DNA of 64,000 bases from an uncultured Phocaeicola sp. (lineage in GTDB: Bacteria > Bacteroidota > Bacteroidia > Bacteroidales > Bacteroidaceae), in assembly GCA_947581855.1 (NCBI GenBank), contig CANPVZ010000002.1:1-64000 (forward strand), read 5' to 3'. Below are positions 45,394 to 54,641 of this stretch, one piece after another. Position numbers and translations under genes: made by a program. A model generated the notes under the pieces. That model was given only the letters and a program-made list of their open reading frames with translations, was not told where the DNA came from and did not search any database. Numbering within the stretch: the first letter of the stretch is position 1; each line of letters begins with the position of its first letter.

Positions 45394-46383
45394 ATGAAAC
45401 AGATTTTTGTAACACTGGTCTTTCTTCTAGGTATGATGTGCTCCACGCAAGCACAAACCAACAAACAAACTGTCACCGACAATCAGCCCCATACCGCCAA
45501 ACAAGTAAAAAAGGCGGTGGCGACAACCTCGTCGAGTAGCGTTACCGTAGTATCCAATACTACAGATGCCGAAATGGCAAGAATAGACTCCCTTATCCAA
45601 GCTAAAGTTAATAAACTAACAGAGAAAAAGGTAGAGAAAGAAGTCAGAAAATGGAAACAACGGTATGGAGTAGAAATAAAAAGTGAGGATACTTTATTTA
45701 AGCTTCTGAAAGAAACGAAAGTAATGGGTATTATAGTTACTATACTATTCTGTGGTTTCCCTCTTATTTTATTAGGAATTATTCTGTATTTCCGATACAA
45801 AAGCAAAAAAGCAAAATATGAGGTAATGAAACAAGCTTTGGCGTGTGGTAAGAACCTTCCTTCCGACTTCACAGCGAAAGAAATCATAGCCCCGATTACA
45901 GGAAGTAACTATGATATCTTGTGGAGAAAAGGTATTAAAACATTCTTCCTTGGGCTGGGAATAGCTTTCTTCTTAGGTTTTCTCACCAACAGTGAATTGT
46001 CTTCTATCGGTATATTGATTATGTGTATTGGAGCTGGACAAATCGTTTTAGCTTGGTTCCCTTCCGCTTCATATGTAAAAAGCGTCTACAACAAAAGCAA
46101 ACAAAAAGAAATGTTGTGGGAAGAACAACCAGGGTTCCACGGTCACAATTCTGAGAACCAAAAGGAAAAAACAGAAACAAAAGATAGCAAAACTTCTATT
46201 TATGCTCCAAAAGAAGATAAAAACGAGACGGAAGAAATTAACTCAAAAGCCGGTACGGATGTCATCAATGCTCAGACGAAAGAAGAGATAGCAACCGATA
46301 CAACGACAACCGGCACAAACGGGTCTGAAGAGAACCCATTGTCAGACAGAGAGAATTCCCCATCGGATACAAATAAAGAATAG
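45394..46383 (+). CDS. Membrane protein, DUF6249-like, first gene of the ECF sigma operon
   Basis: The 329-residue protein has a signal peptide (ending CSTQAQ), a Lys/Glu-rich probable coiled coil (about 65-100, EMARIDSLIQAKVNKLTEKKVEKEVRKWKQ), a membrane helix (IIVTILFCGFPLILLGIILYF), then SKKAKYEVMKQALACGKNLP and two more helices (FFLGLGIAFFLGFLT, IGILIMCIGAGQIVLAWF). The last 90 residues are charged, low-complexity and probably disordered. The middle part resembles the DUF6249 family that accompanies sigma factors in Bacteroides; this call is from memory. The sigma-factor gene starts 11 bases later. It may sense an envelope signal or be a target of the sigma factor, but the function is unknown. 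Confidence 0.6.
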   Translation: MKQIFVTLVFLLGMMCSTQAQTNKQTVTDNQPHTAKQVKKAVATTSSSSVTVVSNTTDAEMARIDSLIQAKVNKLTEKKVEKEVRKWKQRYGVEIKSEDTLFKLLKETKVMGIIVTILFCGFPLILLGIILYFRYKSKKAKYEVMKQALACGKNLPSDFTAKEIIAPITGSNYDILWRKGIKTFFLGLGIAFFLGFLTNSELSSIGILIMCIGAGQIVLAWFPSASYVKSVYNKSKQKEMLWEEQPGFHGHNSENQKEKTETKDSKTSIYAPKEDKNETEEINSKAGTDVINAQTKEEIATDTTTTGTNGSEENPLSDRENSPSDTNKE

Positions 46384-46394
46384 ACTGAAGAATA

Positions 46395-46943
46395 ATGCAA
46401 CAACTCAACGACATATCGTTGGTGGCACAGGTGATTGTATTTCATAATAACCGCGCATTCGATGAGCTGGTAAAGAAATACCAATCACCCGTGCGGCGTT
46501 TCTTTCTCCATCAAACCCTGGGAGATAAAGAGTTAAGCGATGATTTGGCACAAGAGACCTTTATAAAGGCTTACGTAAACCTAACATCGTTTAAAAATCT
46601 TTCTAATTTCTCAACGTGGCTTTACAGAATTGCGTACAATGTTTTTTATGATTATATTCGCAACCGTAAGAACATGGAAGGACTGGAAACTAAACAGGTA
46701 GACGGTTCTTACCATACCGAACAGGAGAATGTCGGAACTAAAGTGGATATTTACGAATCGTTGAAGCATTTAAAAGAGGAAGAAAGAATTTGTATCACTC
46801 TCTTTTATATGGAAGATCTCGCCATCGACAAAATTTCAACGATTACAGGTATGCCCAGCGGAACAATCAAGTCACATCTGTCAAGAGGTAAAGAAAAACT
46901 TTCAAACTATTTAAAACAAAATGGGTATGGAGAAAATAGATGA
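46395..46943 (+). CDS. ECF-type RNA polymerase sigma factor
   Basis: The 182-residue protein has the two domains of extracytoplasmic-function sigma factors: region 2 (about 15-85, FDELVKKYQSPVRRFFLHQTLGDKELSDDLAQETFIKAYVNL, FSTWLYRIAYNVFYDYIRNRKN) binds core polymerase and the -10 region, and region 4 (about 125-180, LKEEERICITLFYMEDLAIDKISTITGMPSGTIKSHLSRGKEKL) is the helix-turn-helix for the -35 region. It lies between two membrane-protein genes, overlaps the next one by 23 bases, and is probably held inactive by it. The signal and the regulon are unknown. Confidence 0.93.
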   Translation: MQQLNDISLVAQVIVFHNNRAFDELVKKYQSPVRRFFLHQTLGDKELSDDLAQETFIKAYVNLTSFKNLSNFSTWLYRIAYNVFYDYIRNRKNMEGLETKQVDGSYHTEQENVGTKVDIYESLKHLKEEERICITLFYMEDLAIDKISTITGMPSGTIKSHLSRGKEKLSNYLKQNGYGENR

Positions 46944-47256
46944 GGATATCATTATCCGGTTCATGCACGAACAAAAGGAAGAGGTGAAAGACAATGGCTT
47001 CTCGCATAAAGTAATGCGCCATCTGCCTAAACAGCATAGATGGGTTAATTGGATATTCAATATCCTTTGTACGGCTTTATGTCTATACCTGTTCTACCTA
47101 CTTAACGGAGTGGAAATTTTGTATAATACCCTGAAAGAGTATACCCTGTCTTTCGCTCAGAATTTCATGGAGAACGTTAACCCCATGACTCTTGCGATTG
47201 CTCTAGGAATACTTATAATTGTAGGAATAAGTAAAGCTTGTTATTTGGAAGACTAA
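46921..47256 (+). CDS. Small membrane protein, probable anti-sigma partner (DUF5056-like)
   Basis: The 111-residue protein has a cytoplasmic N-terminal part (MGMEKIDEDIIIRFMHEQKEEVKDNGFSHKVMRHLPK) and two membrane helices (WIFNILCTALCLYLFYLL and MTLAIALGILIIVGISKACYL). Its start lies within the last 23 bases of the sigma-factor gene, so the two are translationally coupled. The arrangement is that of an anti-sigma factor: N-terminal sigma-binding segment plus membrane anchor. It has no zinc-binding HxxxCxxC motif. It resembles the short DUF5056 proteins next to sigma factors in Bacteroides; I am moderately sure. Confidence 0.7.
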   Translation: MGMEKIDEDIIIRFMHEQKEEVKDNGFSHKVMRHLPKQHRWVNWIFNILCTALCLYLFYLLNGVEILYNTLKEYTLSFAQNFMENVNPMTLAIALGILIIVGISKACYLED

Positions 47257-47417
47257 CAAAAGAAAAAATAGGGTATTCATTCCACTTATCAAAAAGCAGC
47301 AACCGGACTAACCGATTAAAACGGAGTTTATCATCCGGAGTGTCTGTCGAAGAAAGTATATGACAAAACTTCTTTTGAAAAAGTTCGAAGTTATAATCCA
47401 TAACTTTGATAATATCA

Positions 47418-47456
47418 AAGCCGTTTTAGCTTCCAATACATGAGCTAAAACGGCTT
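47418..47456 (+). terminator. Hairpin after the ECF sigma operon
   Basis: AAGCCGTTTTAGCT (47418-47431) and AGCTAAAACGGCTT (47443-47456) form a perfect 14-bp stem with an 11-base loop. The T tract after it is short. The rest of the 47257-47674 spacer is AT-rich with no gene seen. Confidence 0.7.
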
Positions 47457-47674
47457 TACAAGGTAAAATAAAGGGATAGTTATAAATTATATGTTTCATC
47501 TCTCATAAATAGAACTTTCCCATATCCCCTTTTTATATCTTTAAGCATTATCCCAAACCAAGATATTCAATAAAATATCCCTATTACTTTATGAATAAAG
47601 CAAGTGCTATTTCTTTTAATTCCTCTATTTATTTATCTTTCAACTAAGTAAAAAGAATACACCTCTTTCTACTA

Positions 47675-48433
47675 CTAAAAGATTCTCCCACAAAGGCGGA
47701 ACTTCAATACAGGATAGACTTTTACTTTATCCAGAATCTCTGAAAAATCATCATCGACATCTGTTTTATTCAGCAGTTCATCTATATTCCCTGTATCGGA
47801 ATATACTTTCGGAGTACCATGAAACTGAACACCCAACTCAAACATAAAACCAAGACGCTTATGAGGTACGGCACGTCCTATACCAATACCCAGATATGGA
47901 CGGAATCCGTTAACTTTTATACCACCTCCTACATTACCATTTTCATCAATCGGCAATTTATAATCACCGATAATAATTCCGGCTTGATCGCCATACTGGT
48001 CATATAACTCCTTCAACTCCTGACTGTGTCCTTTAATCTTCACCAGTTCGCTACCACCAAAATACGCTCCACCAGCAATGAAGAAACTGGAGCTTTTAAA
48101 CGGATAAATATTCAACAACAAGCTGGCTTGTGTTCTTTTCAAACCACCTTCTATATTTACCGGCGAAACATCGGTACTTCCCGAACCTGGTACATCCAAA
48201 TCTACGTCAACATCCGTATCAATATTAATACCTGGCATAATGTCAAGCCCTGCACGAAGCATGAAATGTCTGTTCAGAGTAGTGGATGCATCAATGCCAA
48301 TACCCATAGTAGACGCACTGACACCTACTGACAAACGATTAAACAACCCCTGTTCTTTTTGAGCTTTCATTTGTGTACTCCAAGCGCCCATTGTTGCCAG
48401 AGCTACAATCAATAATAGTTTTTTCATGTTCAT
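47675..48433 (-). CDS. Outer-membrane beta-barrel protein
   Basis: The 252-residue protein has a signal peptide (MNMKKLLLIVALATMGAWSTQMKAQ). The rest is a series of alternating strands with glycine and aromatic ends typical of small porin-like barrels: SVGVSASTMGIGIDAS, FMLRAGLDIM, RTQASLLLNIYPF, FFIAGGAYFGG, FRPYLGIGIGRAV, LGFMFELGVQFHG, and a last strand YPVLKFRLCGRIF ending in Phe as needed for outer-membrane insertion. Between the strands are acidic loops (IDTDVDVDLDVPGSGSTD). The function is unknown. It follows the MORN-repeat gene by 17 bases on the same strand and is probably co-transcribed. Confidence 0.8.
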   Translation of the reverse strand: MNMKKLLLIVALATMGAWSTQMKAQKEQGLFNRLSVGVSASTMGIGIDASTTLNRHFMLRAGLDIMPGINIDTDVDVDLDVPGSGSTDVSPVNIEGGLKRTQASLLLNIYPFKSSSFFIAGGAYFGGSELVKIKGHSQELKELYDQYGDQAGIIIGDYKLPIDENGNVGGGIKVNGFRPYLGIGIGRAVPHKRLGFMFELGVQFHGTPKVYSDTGNIDELLNKTDVDDDFSEILDKVKVYPVLKFRLCGRIF

Positions 48434-48450
48434 ATTTATTTTGTTGTTTA

Positions 48451-49848
48451 CTATTTCTTCTTACGTAAATCCCACTTATATGGATAGAGAATGCCATTTA
48501 TAGTCATATCCACATATAAAAAATCCATCTTCTTATCATCAATAAGCAAATAACCGGATACCGCTTCACCCGGATGGACGGTAGTACGCTGGAGATACTC
48601 AATGTCTTCCGGTTCATTATCAGCCATTACATGTTTGTTCTCTGTCAAGTCTTTCTTTTGAATCATCCGCTGTTGGAAATCATTTAGCGTATTCATGGTT
48701 TCATCAAACATCGTGGCACCTAGATTACTGTTCAAGTTGCTCTGCTTCTCCATTTCCACCACGGCTTTTTTCTTAATCACAGCCTTCGCAGCTTTCTTTT
48801 TCTTCTTATAAATTTTCTTATAATAATCTTCACTGTCCATAAACTCGAACACCTTGCGTTCGCCTTTTTTCATGGTATAAGCAACAATGGTTGATGGATC
48901 AATATCTACATTGCTCATTGAATTGTTCGACAAGAAAAACTGCAATTCTTTATAAGACCCTACTTCATTATCCTCTACCTGTGAAACTCCGATAATTAGA
49001 CCGTTTTTATTGTAATAAGGCCATGCCACTCCATTTTTGTATTCCGTTTTCATTTCTTCCGGAGAAGGAGCTACAAAAACAGGTGAATTATCTGCCGAAT
49101 TATATAAAGTGCAGTTACCACGTTTGTCTGTCAAGATATATTGAGTAGAACGGTTCCCATCACTATACAATGATTGGGTACAAATCTCTCCGTTCTCGGA
49201 AAATATCGATTCAATGCCTTCACGTTTTCCATCGCGCATGTTTACATATTCATGAATTAAGCCCGACTCATAATAAGTAATGTACAACCCAGTTATGGCT
49301 CCCTCCTGATAATGACAAACCTTAGAAGGCTTGCCGTTATCGTAATAGGTAATTTGCTTGCCGTTCAACACACCTTGTTTATAGGCTCCCGCTTCCGACG
49401 GTTTTCCTGACTCATTATAAATGATGTATTCGCCCTCAAGAACTCCATCCCGATAATTGTATGAACGAGAAGGTTTTGTCGATTTATAATAATGGGTATA
49501 AAGACCTGTAAACTTAGATTGTTTATCATTCGACGGAGAAAGTTCTATAAAATCGCCTTCCCCTTCCAATTCACCCGTTATATAAAACGTACGGCTTTTT
49601 TTTGCAGCTAACGAATCTGCAGGATAAAGTGCATAACGAAAATAAGAAGCAAAAGCTTTATTTTTTATTGCTCGCCAATTATTGTCATAATAAATAGTAT
49701 CTATCCGGTCTTGAGGTATTTCTATCACCGGAATAGTATCTTGCACTACTTCCCTCTCCACTTTTCCTTTCTGTTTTTTTGATTGAGCCATACTGCAAAA
49801 GAAAGGCAAAGAAAACACCATAATCGCCCACATTAATCTTGCATTCAT
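48451..49848 (-). CDS. Secreted MORN-repeat (YwqK-like) protein
   Basis: The 465-residue protein has a signal peptide (MNARLMWAIMVFSLPFFCSMAQ). Residues about 105-230 contain at least five MORN-variant repeats of about 22 residues: GLYTHYYKSTKPSRSYNY, GEYIIYNESGKPSEAGAY, GKQITYYDNGKPSKVCHY, GLYITYYESGLIHEYVNM, GIESIFSENGEICTQSLY. The C-terminal part has a Lys/Ala-rich helix (KKKKKAAKAVIKKKAVVEMEK). Proteins with this repeat in Bacteroidales are often called toxin-antitoxin YwqK family antitoxins, but nothing here shows a toxin, and a structural or envelope role is as likely. Operon with the beta-barrel protein. Confidence 0.8.
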   Translation of the reverse strand: MNARLMWAIMVFSLPFFCSMAQSKKQKGKVEREVVQDTIPVIEIPQDRIDTIYYDNNWRAIKNKAFASYFRYALYPADSLAAKKSRTFYITGELEGEGDFIELSPSNDKQSKFTGLYTHYYKSTKPSRSYNYRDGVLEGEYIIYNESGKPSEAGAYKQGVLNGKQITYYDNGKPSKVCHYQEGAITGLYITYYESGLIHEYVNMRDGKREGIESIFSENGEICTQSLYSDGNRSTQYILTDKRGNCTLYNSADNSPVFVAPSPEEMKTEYKNGVAWPYYNKNGLIIGVSQVEDNEVGSYKELQFFLSNNSMSNVDIDPSTIVAYTMKKGERKVFEFMDSEDYYKKIYKKKKKAAKAVIKKKAVVEMEKQSNLNSNLGATMFDETMNTLNDFQQRMIQKKDLTENKHVMADNEPEDIEYLQRTTVHPGEAVSGYLLIDDKKMDFLYVDMTINGILYPYKWDLRKKK

Positions 49849-50666
49849 ATTTATAGAGTTATTAATCTGTTAAAAGACACTTAATATTATATCAACCTAA
49901 AGAAATATATACCTCTATTTCTTGGTCAAAATTCTTTGAAACATACTCTCTCCTTCTCTATAGAAATACCGTAACTAATTTCTATAAGTTAAAGTCAACT
50001 AATTATGGTTGTAAAAATACTAATTTATAAAAATATCACCTTTCTTTATTCTTTATTTTAACATCAATTAATCATAGTAAGAATAAGGGTTTCTAAATGC
50101 CTGACTAAATTCTATATATAGGATAATATTTTTTATAAAATGAAATAAACTGCAAAAGAGTTATCAATTAACCAAGATATAAGTCAACTGTTACCGAAGA
50201 GGTTAACTGCCCACTCTTTCTATAAGAATTCATGTACATCCAAGGTTCGAGCGTTTGGTTCATTAATTTTAATCACTGCTGTCCCGTTAGAAGATATATA
50301 TGCTACTGTATCTAATTAATAATCTATCGATTACGAGCATGCTTTAAATAAACGGATTTGAATTTATATTCTTTATGAGATTCATTAGATAATAAATCAT
50401 ACAGCCTATATATTCACACTTTATTATGGTATTTCAACGAGAAAATAGGGATCTCACAATTTAATGGGACACTAATGAATTTTAATATATCCTTATATCA
50501 CCAAGAATAGAAAATAGCAACCTTGAATAATTAGTCAAAATATATAGACTTTATACTTCCAAAAACAGAAAACAATAGATTTAAATATAAGATGGAAACT
50601 GTTACCACTTTTTTATACTCTTACAAAAACCAACCGACCAAAAGAATATATATGGAGCTTTTTGAG
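49849..50666. other. Long AT-rich spacer without a gene
   Basis: Between the MORN-protein gene and the thyA promoter, both strands are rich in stops, and I see no RNA gene. An imperfect inverted similarity (about 50259-50287 versus 50460-50486, sharing GGGACA) is too weak to call a repeat. Confidence 0.5.
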
Positions 50667-50674
50667 TAACTTTG
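50667..50674 (+). promoter_or_regulatory. -7 element of thyA-folA
   Basis: TAACTTTG, 26 bases before the ATG at 50701. It rules out the upstream TTG at 50662 as start, since that codon would be untranscribed. Confidence 0.6.
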
Positions 50675-50700
50675 TCCGCACAAATCGAAAATTATCTGAT

Positions 50701-51495
50701 ATGAAACAATATTTAGACCTCTTAAACCGGATTCTTACTGAAGGCATAGAAAAAGGAGATCGCACAGGAACGGGAACCCTAAGTGTATTCGGACATCAAA
50801 TGCGTTTCAATCTGGAAGACGGCTTTCCTTGCCTCACGACCAAAAAATTACACCTAAAATCTATTATACATGAGCTACTTTGGTTTTTGAATGGAGATAC
50901 GAATGTAAAATATCTCCAAGAAAACGGAGTGCGTATATGGAACGAATGGGCGGATGAAAAGGGTGACTTGGGACACATTTATGGCTATCAATGGCGTTCA
51001 TGGCCCGATTATAATGGAGGACATATCGATCAAATAAAAGAAGCGATAGAAACGATTAAACACAACCCGGATTCGCGGCGCATTATTGTCAGCGCATGGA
51101 ATGTTGCAGATTTGAACAATATGAATCTTCCTCCCTGTCACGCTTTTTTCCAGTTTTATGTGGCAAACGGACGTTTAAGCATGCAAATGTACCAACGTAG
51201 TGCTGACACTTTTTTAGGAGTACCTTTTAATATTGCCTCTTATGCCCTGTTATTACAAATGGTGGCTCAAGTAACAGGTTTAAAAGCTGGAGATTTTATC
51301 CATACTTTGGGCGACGCACACATTTATTCCAACCACTTGGAACAGGTAAAATTACAACTGACCCGTGAACCGCGACCTTTACCCACAATGAAAATCAATC
51401 CGGAGGTAAAAGATATATTCAACTTTAAATACGAAGATTTCCAATTAGAAAATTATAACCCATATCCACATATTCCAGGCAAAGTTGCCGTTTAA
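50701..51495 (+). CDS. thyA: Thymidylate synthase
   Basis: This enzyme makes dTMP from dUMP with methylenetetrahydrofolate as methyl donor and reductant. From the ATG at 50701 the protein has 264 residues, the same as the E. coli enzyme, and starts [12 protein letters not shown]. The nucleophile is Cys146 in [68 protein letters not shown] and [16 protein letters not shown] are the canonical substrate and folate-binding motifs. The folA gene starts 4 bases after the stop, which couples dTMP synthesis with regeneration of the folate it oxidises. Confidence 0.98.
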   Translation: MKQYLDLLNRILTEGIEKGDRTGTGTLSVFGHQMRFNLEDGFPCLTTKKLHLKSIIHELLWFLNGDTNVKYLQENGVRIWNEWADEKGDLGHIYGYQWRSWPDYNGGHIDQIKEAIETIKHNPDSRRIIVSAWNVADLNNMNLPPCHAFFQFYVANGRLSMQMYQRSADTFLGVPFNIASYALLLQMVAQVTGLKAGDFIHTLGDAHIYSNHLEQVKLQLTREPRPLPTMKINPEVKDIFNFKYEDFQLENYNPYPHIPGKVAV

Positions 51496-51499
51496 AATT

Positions 51500-51997
51500 A
51501 TGACTCAGCAAATATCTATTATTGTTGCCATAGCACAAAACAATGCCATAGGCAACGAAAACAAATTATTGTATTGGCTACCGAATGACCTGAAGCGTTT
51601 CAAAGCGTTAACTACAGGTCACACTATTATAATGGGACGACGCACTTTTGAATCTTTGCCTAAAGGAGCTTTGCCGAACCGACGAAATATTGTGTTATCT
51701 CGTCAGGAAGGGATACAATTCGAAGGAGCCGAATGTTTTCGTTCATTAGAAGAAGCATTGGAACAATGCCAACCGGAAGAAGAAGTATATATTATAGGAG
51801 GAGCTAGCGTATATCGCCAAGCTCTACCATATGCCAAGAAACTTTATATTACTCGTATAGAAGATACTCCTATTTCCGCAGATGCTTATTTTCCCGCTAT
51901 CGATTTGAAAGAATGGAAAGAAACAGAAAGAGATGCGCATCACAAGGATGAAAAACACCTCTTTCCTTATACTTTTATAAATTACGAACGAATCTAA
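51500..51997 (+). CDS. folA: Dihydrofolate reductase
   Basis: This enzyme reduces dihydrofolate, the by-product of ThyA, to tetrahydrofolate with NADPH. From the ATG at 51500 the protein has 165 residues and starts MTQQISIIVAIAQNNAIGNENKLLYWLPNDL. The active-site acid is Asp30 in LPNDLKRFK. TIIMGRRTFESLP and VYIIGGASVYRQALPYAKKLYITRI are the NADPH-binding and C-terminal motifs. A TTG at 51485 in the same frame overlaps thyA and is not needed. The gene shares its last four bases with the convergent Lrp-family gene. Confidence 0.97.
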   Translation: MTQQISIIVAIAQNNAIGNENKLLYWLPNDLKRFKALTTGHTIIMGRRTFESLPKGALPNRRNIVLSRQEGIQFEGAECFRSLEEALEQCQPEEEVYIIGGASVYRQALPYAKKLYITRIEDTPISADAYFPAIDLKEWKETERDAHHKDEKHLFPYTFINYERI

Positions 51998-52479
51998 TCT
52001 TCATCATCTTTTTCGCTCAGATTCAAAATCGGCATCTGGCGTTTAATAGCTTCGTTGAATGAAATGATTGTTTCCGATCGGGACAACCCTAATGGCTGCA
52101 ACTTATCATGAATAATGTTCAGCAAATGATGATTGTTCTTTGCGTAAATCTTAATGAACATATCATACTGTCCTGTAGTGAAATGACATTCCACTACCTC
52201 AGGAATCTTTTCCAAGGCCTTTGTCACGGAATCAAACTGTTCCGGATCTTTCAAAAACAGTCCGACATATGCACACGTTTCGTATCCGATTTTTTCCGGA
52301 TCTATCACATACTCTGAACCTTTCAAAATACCTAAATTTGTCAACTTCTGAATACGTTGATGAATAGCTGCCCCTGAAACATTACAAGCCCGGGCTACTT
52401 CTAAAAACGGAATACGGGCATTTTCGGCAATAAGCCGCAATATCTGCTCGTCTAAAGAGTCTAATTGATGGTGTCCCAT
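51994..52479 (-). CDS. Lrp/AsnC family transcriptional regulator
   Basis: From the ATG at 52479 the protein has 161 residues: an N-terminal winged helix-turn-helix (LDSLDEQILRLIAENARIPFLEVARACNVSGAAIHQRIQKLTNLGIL) and a C-terminal ligand-binding domain (ETCAYVGLFLKDPEQFDSVTKALEKIPEVVECHFTTGQYDMFIKIYAKN). Members are small, ligand-responsive regulators of amino-acid and related metabolism. A longer frame reaches 52524, but the -7 element TATATTTG at 52506-52513 lies inside the extra part, so I reject the longer start. The ligand is not known. Confidence 0.9.
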   Translation of the reverse strand: MGHHQLDSLDEQILRLIAENARIPFLEVARACNVSGAAIHQRIQKLTNLGILKGSEYVIDPEKIGYETCAYVGLFLKDPEQFDSVTKALEKIPEVVECHFTTGQYDMFIKIYAKNNHHLLNIIHDKLQPLGLSRSETIISFNEAIKRQMPILNLSEKDDED

Positions 52480-52505
52480 TCGTGATATAATTTTATATTT
52501 AAACA

Positions 52506-52513
52506 CAAATATA
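52506..52513 (-). promoter_or_regulatory. -7 element of the Lrp-family gene
   Basis: TATATTTG on the minus strand, about 27 bases before the chosen start. Confidence 0.55.
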
Positions 52514-52650
52514 TACATTTTCATATCGCAAAGACATAAATTCTAAGTATATTTTAAATAAATCGAATAATTTAACAAAATTCAAAAATGAACCTTTTCC
52601 CAATAATAAGTTTCTTTTTTAAGATAAATATTGAATACAAAGAATAATTG

Positions 52651-52658
52651 TATCTTTG
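52651..52658 (+). promoter_or_regulatory. -7 element of the M64 peptidase gene
   Basis: TATCTTTG, 17 bases before the ATG. A TTG about 18 bases upstream may be the -33 element. Confidence 0.6.
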
Positions 52659-52675
52659 CCTAAAACTATATAACT

Positions 52676-53959
52676 ATGAAAAAAATTATATGTATCATTC
52701 TGCAAGTGTTGTGCATAGGAACAATTACGGCACAGACATTTGAAAATTATTTTGAAAATAAAACATTAAGGGTGGATTACATCTTTTCGGGAAATGCAAC
52801 CCAACAGTATATTTTTCTGGACGAACTTTCCCAAACGCCACAATGGGCGGGACGCAAGCATCACTTATCCGAACTGCCTTTGGCCGGTAACGGGGAAATA
52901 ATCATGAAAGATGCATCAAGCGGTCAAACCATATACCGTACTTCTTTCTCTAGTTTATTTCAGGAATGGCAATCTACGGAAGAAGCAACCCGCTTGCAAA
53001 AGTCTTTCGAAAATACTTACCTGTTGCCCTACCCGAAACAAAAGGCAGAAGTGACTATTTCTTTGAAGGATGTGCATGGGAGAACTTGCTGTTCATTAAC
53101 GCATACCGTTGACCCTAATGATATACTAATTAAAGAAAAAGGAAGAAAGTTTATTGCTCCGCATCGTTATCTCCATAAAGGAGGCGAACCGGATAAGTGC
53201 ATAGATGTCGCCATATTGGCTGAAGGTTATACAGCTTCAGAAAGTGACTTGTTTTATCAGGACGCAACCATAGCGTGTGAAGCTTTATTTGAACATGAAC
53301 CTTTTAAAAGCATGAAAGACCGTTTTAATATTGTAGCGGTGGCTACTCCTTCGATAGAAAGTGGAGTAAGTATACCCAATAAGAACGAATGGAAAAAAAC
53401 AGCAGTAGGCTCACACTTCAGCACATTTTATTCCGACCGGTATTTAACAACTCCGCATGTAAAACAAATACATGATCTAATGTCTGGTATACCTTATGAA
53501 CATTTAATTATATTAGCTAATACAGATACCTACGGAGGCGGAGGCATTTATAATTCTTATACATTGACTACCGCCCACCATAAGCAGTTCCGCCCAGTCG
53601 TTGTGCATGAGTTCGGACACAGTTTTGGAGGGTTGGCAGATGAATATTTCTACGATGACCAATACACCGAAATGTACCCATCTGATACAGAGCCTTGGGA
53701 ACCTAATATAACCACATTGGTTGACTTTGGCTCTAAATGGAAAGACATGTTACCGCCAAATACTCAAATTCCTACTCCACCGGTAACAGACCCAAAAAGG
53801 ATTTATACAGAAGTGGGAGTTTACGAAGGTGCAGGTTATTCTTCTAAAGGGGTTTATCGGTCTACAACGGAATGCAGGATGAAGATTAATGAAGCTCCTG
53901 CCTTTTGTCCGGTTTGCCAACGTGCATTACAACGGTTAATCGAATTTTATACTGAATAA
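52676..53959 (+). CDS. M64 family metallopeptidase (IgA peptidase M64 type), secreted
   Basis: The 427-residue protein has a signal peptide (MKKIICIILQVLCIGTITAQ), an N-terminal beta-rich region (about 20-160) and a peptidase domain (about 175-425) with IDVAILAEGYTASE at its start. The zinc site is HEFGHSFGGLADEY: His311 and His315 bind zinc, Glu312 is the catalytic base, and a third ligand lies further on. A conserved C-terminal CRMKINEAPAFCPVCQRAL with Cys pairs is present. The family is named after an immunoglobulin A protease of Clostridium, but the Bacteroidales members have no proven substrate. The gene is monocistronic. Confidence 0.9.
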   Translation: MKKIICIILQVLCIGTITAQTFENYFENKTLRVDYIFSGNATQQYIFLDELSQTPQWAGRKHHLSELPLAGNGEIIMKDASSGQTIYRTSFSSLFQEWQSTEEATRLQKSFENTYLLPYPKQKAEVTISLKDVHGRTCCSLTHTVDPNDILIKEKGRKFIAPHRYLHKGGEPDKCIDVAILAEGYTASESDLFYQDATIACEALFEHEPFKSMKDRFNIVAVATPSIESGVSIPNKNEWKKTAVGSHFSTFYSDRYLTTPHVKQIHDLMSGIPYEHLIILANTDTYGGGGIYNSYTLTTAHHKQFRPVVVHEFGHSFGGLADEYFYDDQYTEMYPSDTEPWEPNITTLVDFGSKWKDMLPPNTQIPTPPVTDPKRIYTEVGVYEGAGYSSKGVYRSTTECRMKINEAPAFCPVCQRALQRLIEFYTE

Positions 53960-54069
53960 AATAGATTCTGTAAAAGCAAACTAACACACAAAAACTAAAC
54001 TTGACTGTATTCGCTAAACGCAGATTAACATTTCGATTTTATGTATACGTAATGAAAGAAGGTATGGGG

Positions 54070-54091
54070 ACTTCTTTATGAGAAGTTTTTT
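54070..54091 (+). terminator. Short terminator after the M64 peptidase gene
   Basis: ACTTCT and AGAAGT pair around TTATG and are followed by TTTTTT. The remaining bases of 53960-54537 are AT-rich, with no gene or RNA evident. Confidence 0.65.
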
Positions 54092-54537
54092 CATTAGTGT
54101 TTCATTAAAGTTTTAAAGGTCCCTTTTTATAGTTGATAATGAGCCCAATATAACCAATTTTAAAGTAAATGGACTTTGAATGTATATTCAATCATTTATT
54201 TCTGAAAATAAACATTTATATTTTGTAACGTACTGAAAACAAAGAACCCATATTAGCTAAATCTATGTTACTAACAACCATCATTTTTATATAAAACACT
54301 AGTAAAGTTCTTTCTTAAGCTAGAGTTCTTATAGAAATTTTACCCTCGAAACATTCATATTCATAGATAAGATTTTATTGACTTCATTTGGAAGAAACTT
54401 AAAATGAACCTTATTATTATACAAATCGAATAGAAAACAAAAAAACAACATTTGTTACCCTTTTAAAGTTTTCTTTTGAAATCTTAAACTATCCTGTTTC
54501 AAAGTTTCCTAGTTACAATCAAATCAAAAGAAATAGA

Positions 54538-54602
54538 AAAATAGCCTTAAAGGTTTTTCTTTCCATACGTGGCACAGATTAAAAACCCTTTAAGGCTATT
54601 AT
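54538..54602 (-). terminator. Long-stem terminator of the M16 peptidase gene
   Basis: AATAGCCTTAAAGG and its complement form a stem of more than 15 pairs with a loop of about 20 bases. On the minus strand it is followed by TTTTTC. Confidence 0.85.
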
Positions 54603-54641
54603 ATAGAAACAAAGTCAGTCTTTTACTTATGAACAGTTTTT

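Noticed and set aside
50259-50486. Imperfect inverted similarity that might mark an invertible promoter
   Set aside because: The arms match poorly and need gaps. Known invertible promoters in Bacteroides have longer near-perfect arms, and no invertase gene is near.
52480-52524. Longer Lrp-family protein from 52524
   Set aside because: A -7 element at 52506-52513 lies within the extension, and the family N-terminus fits Met at 52479.
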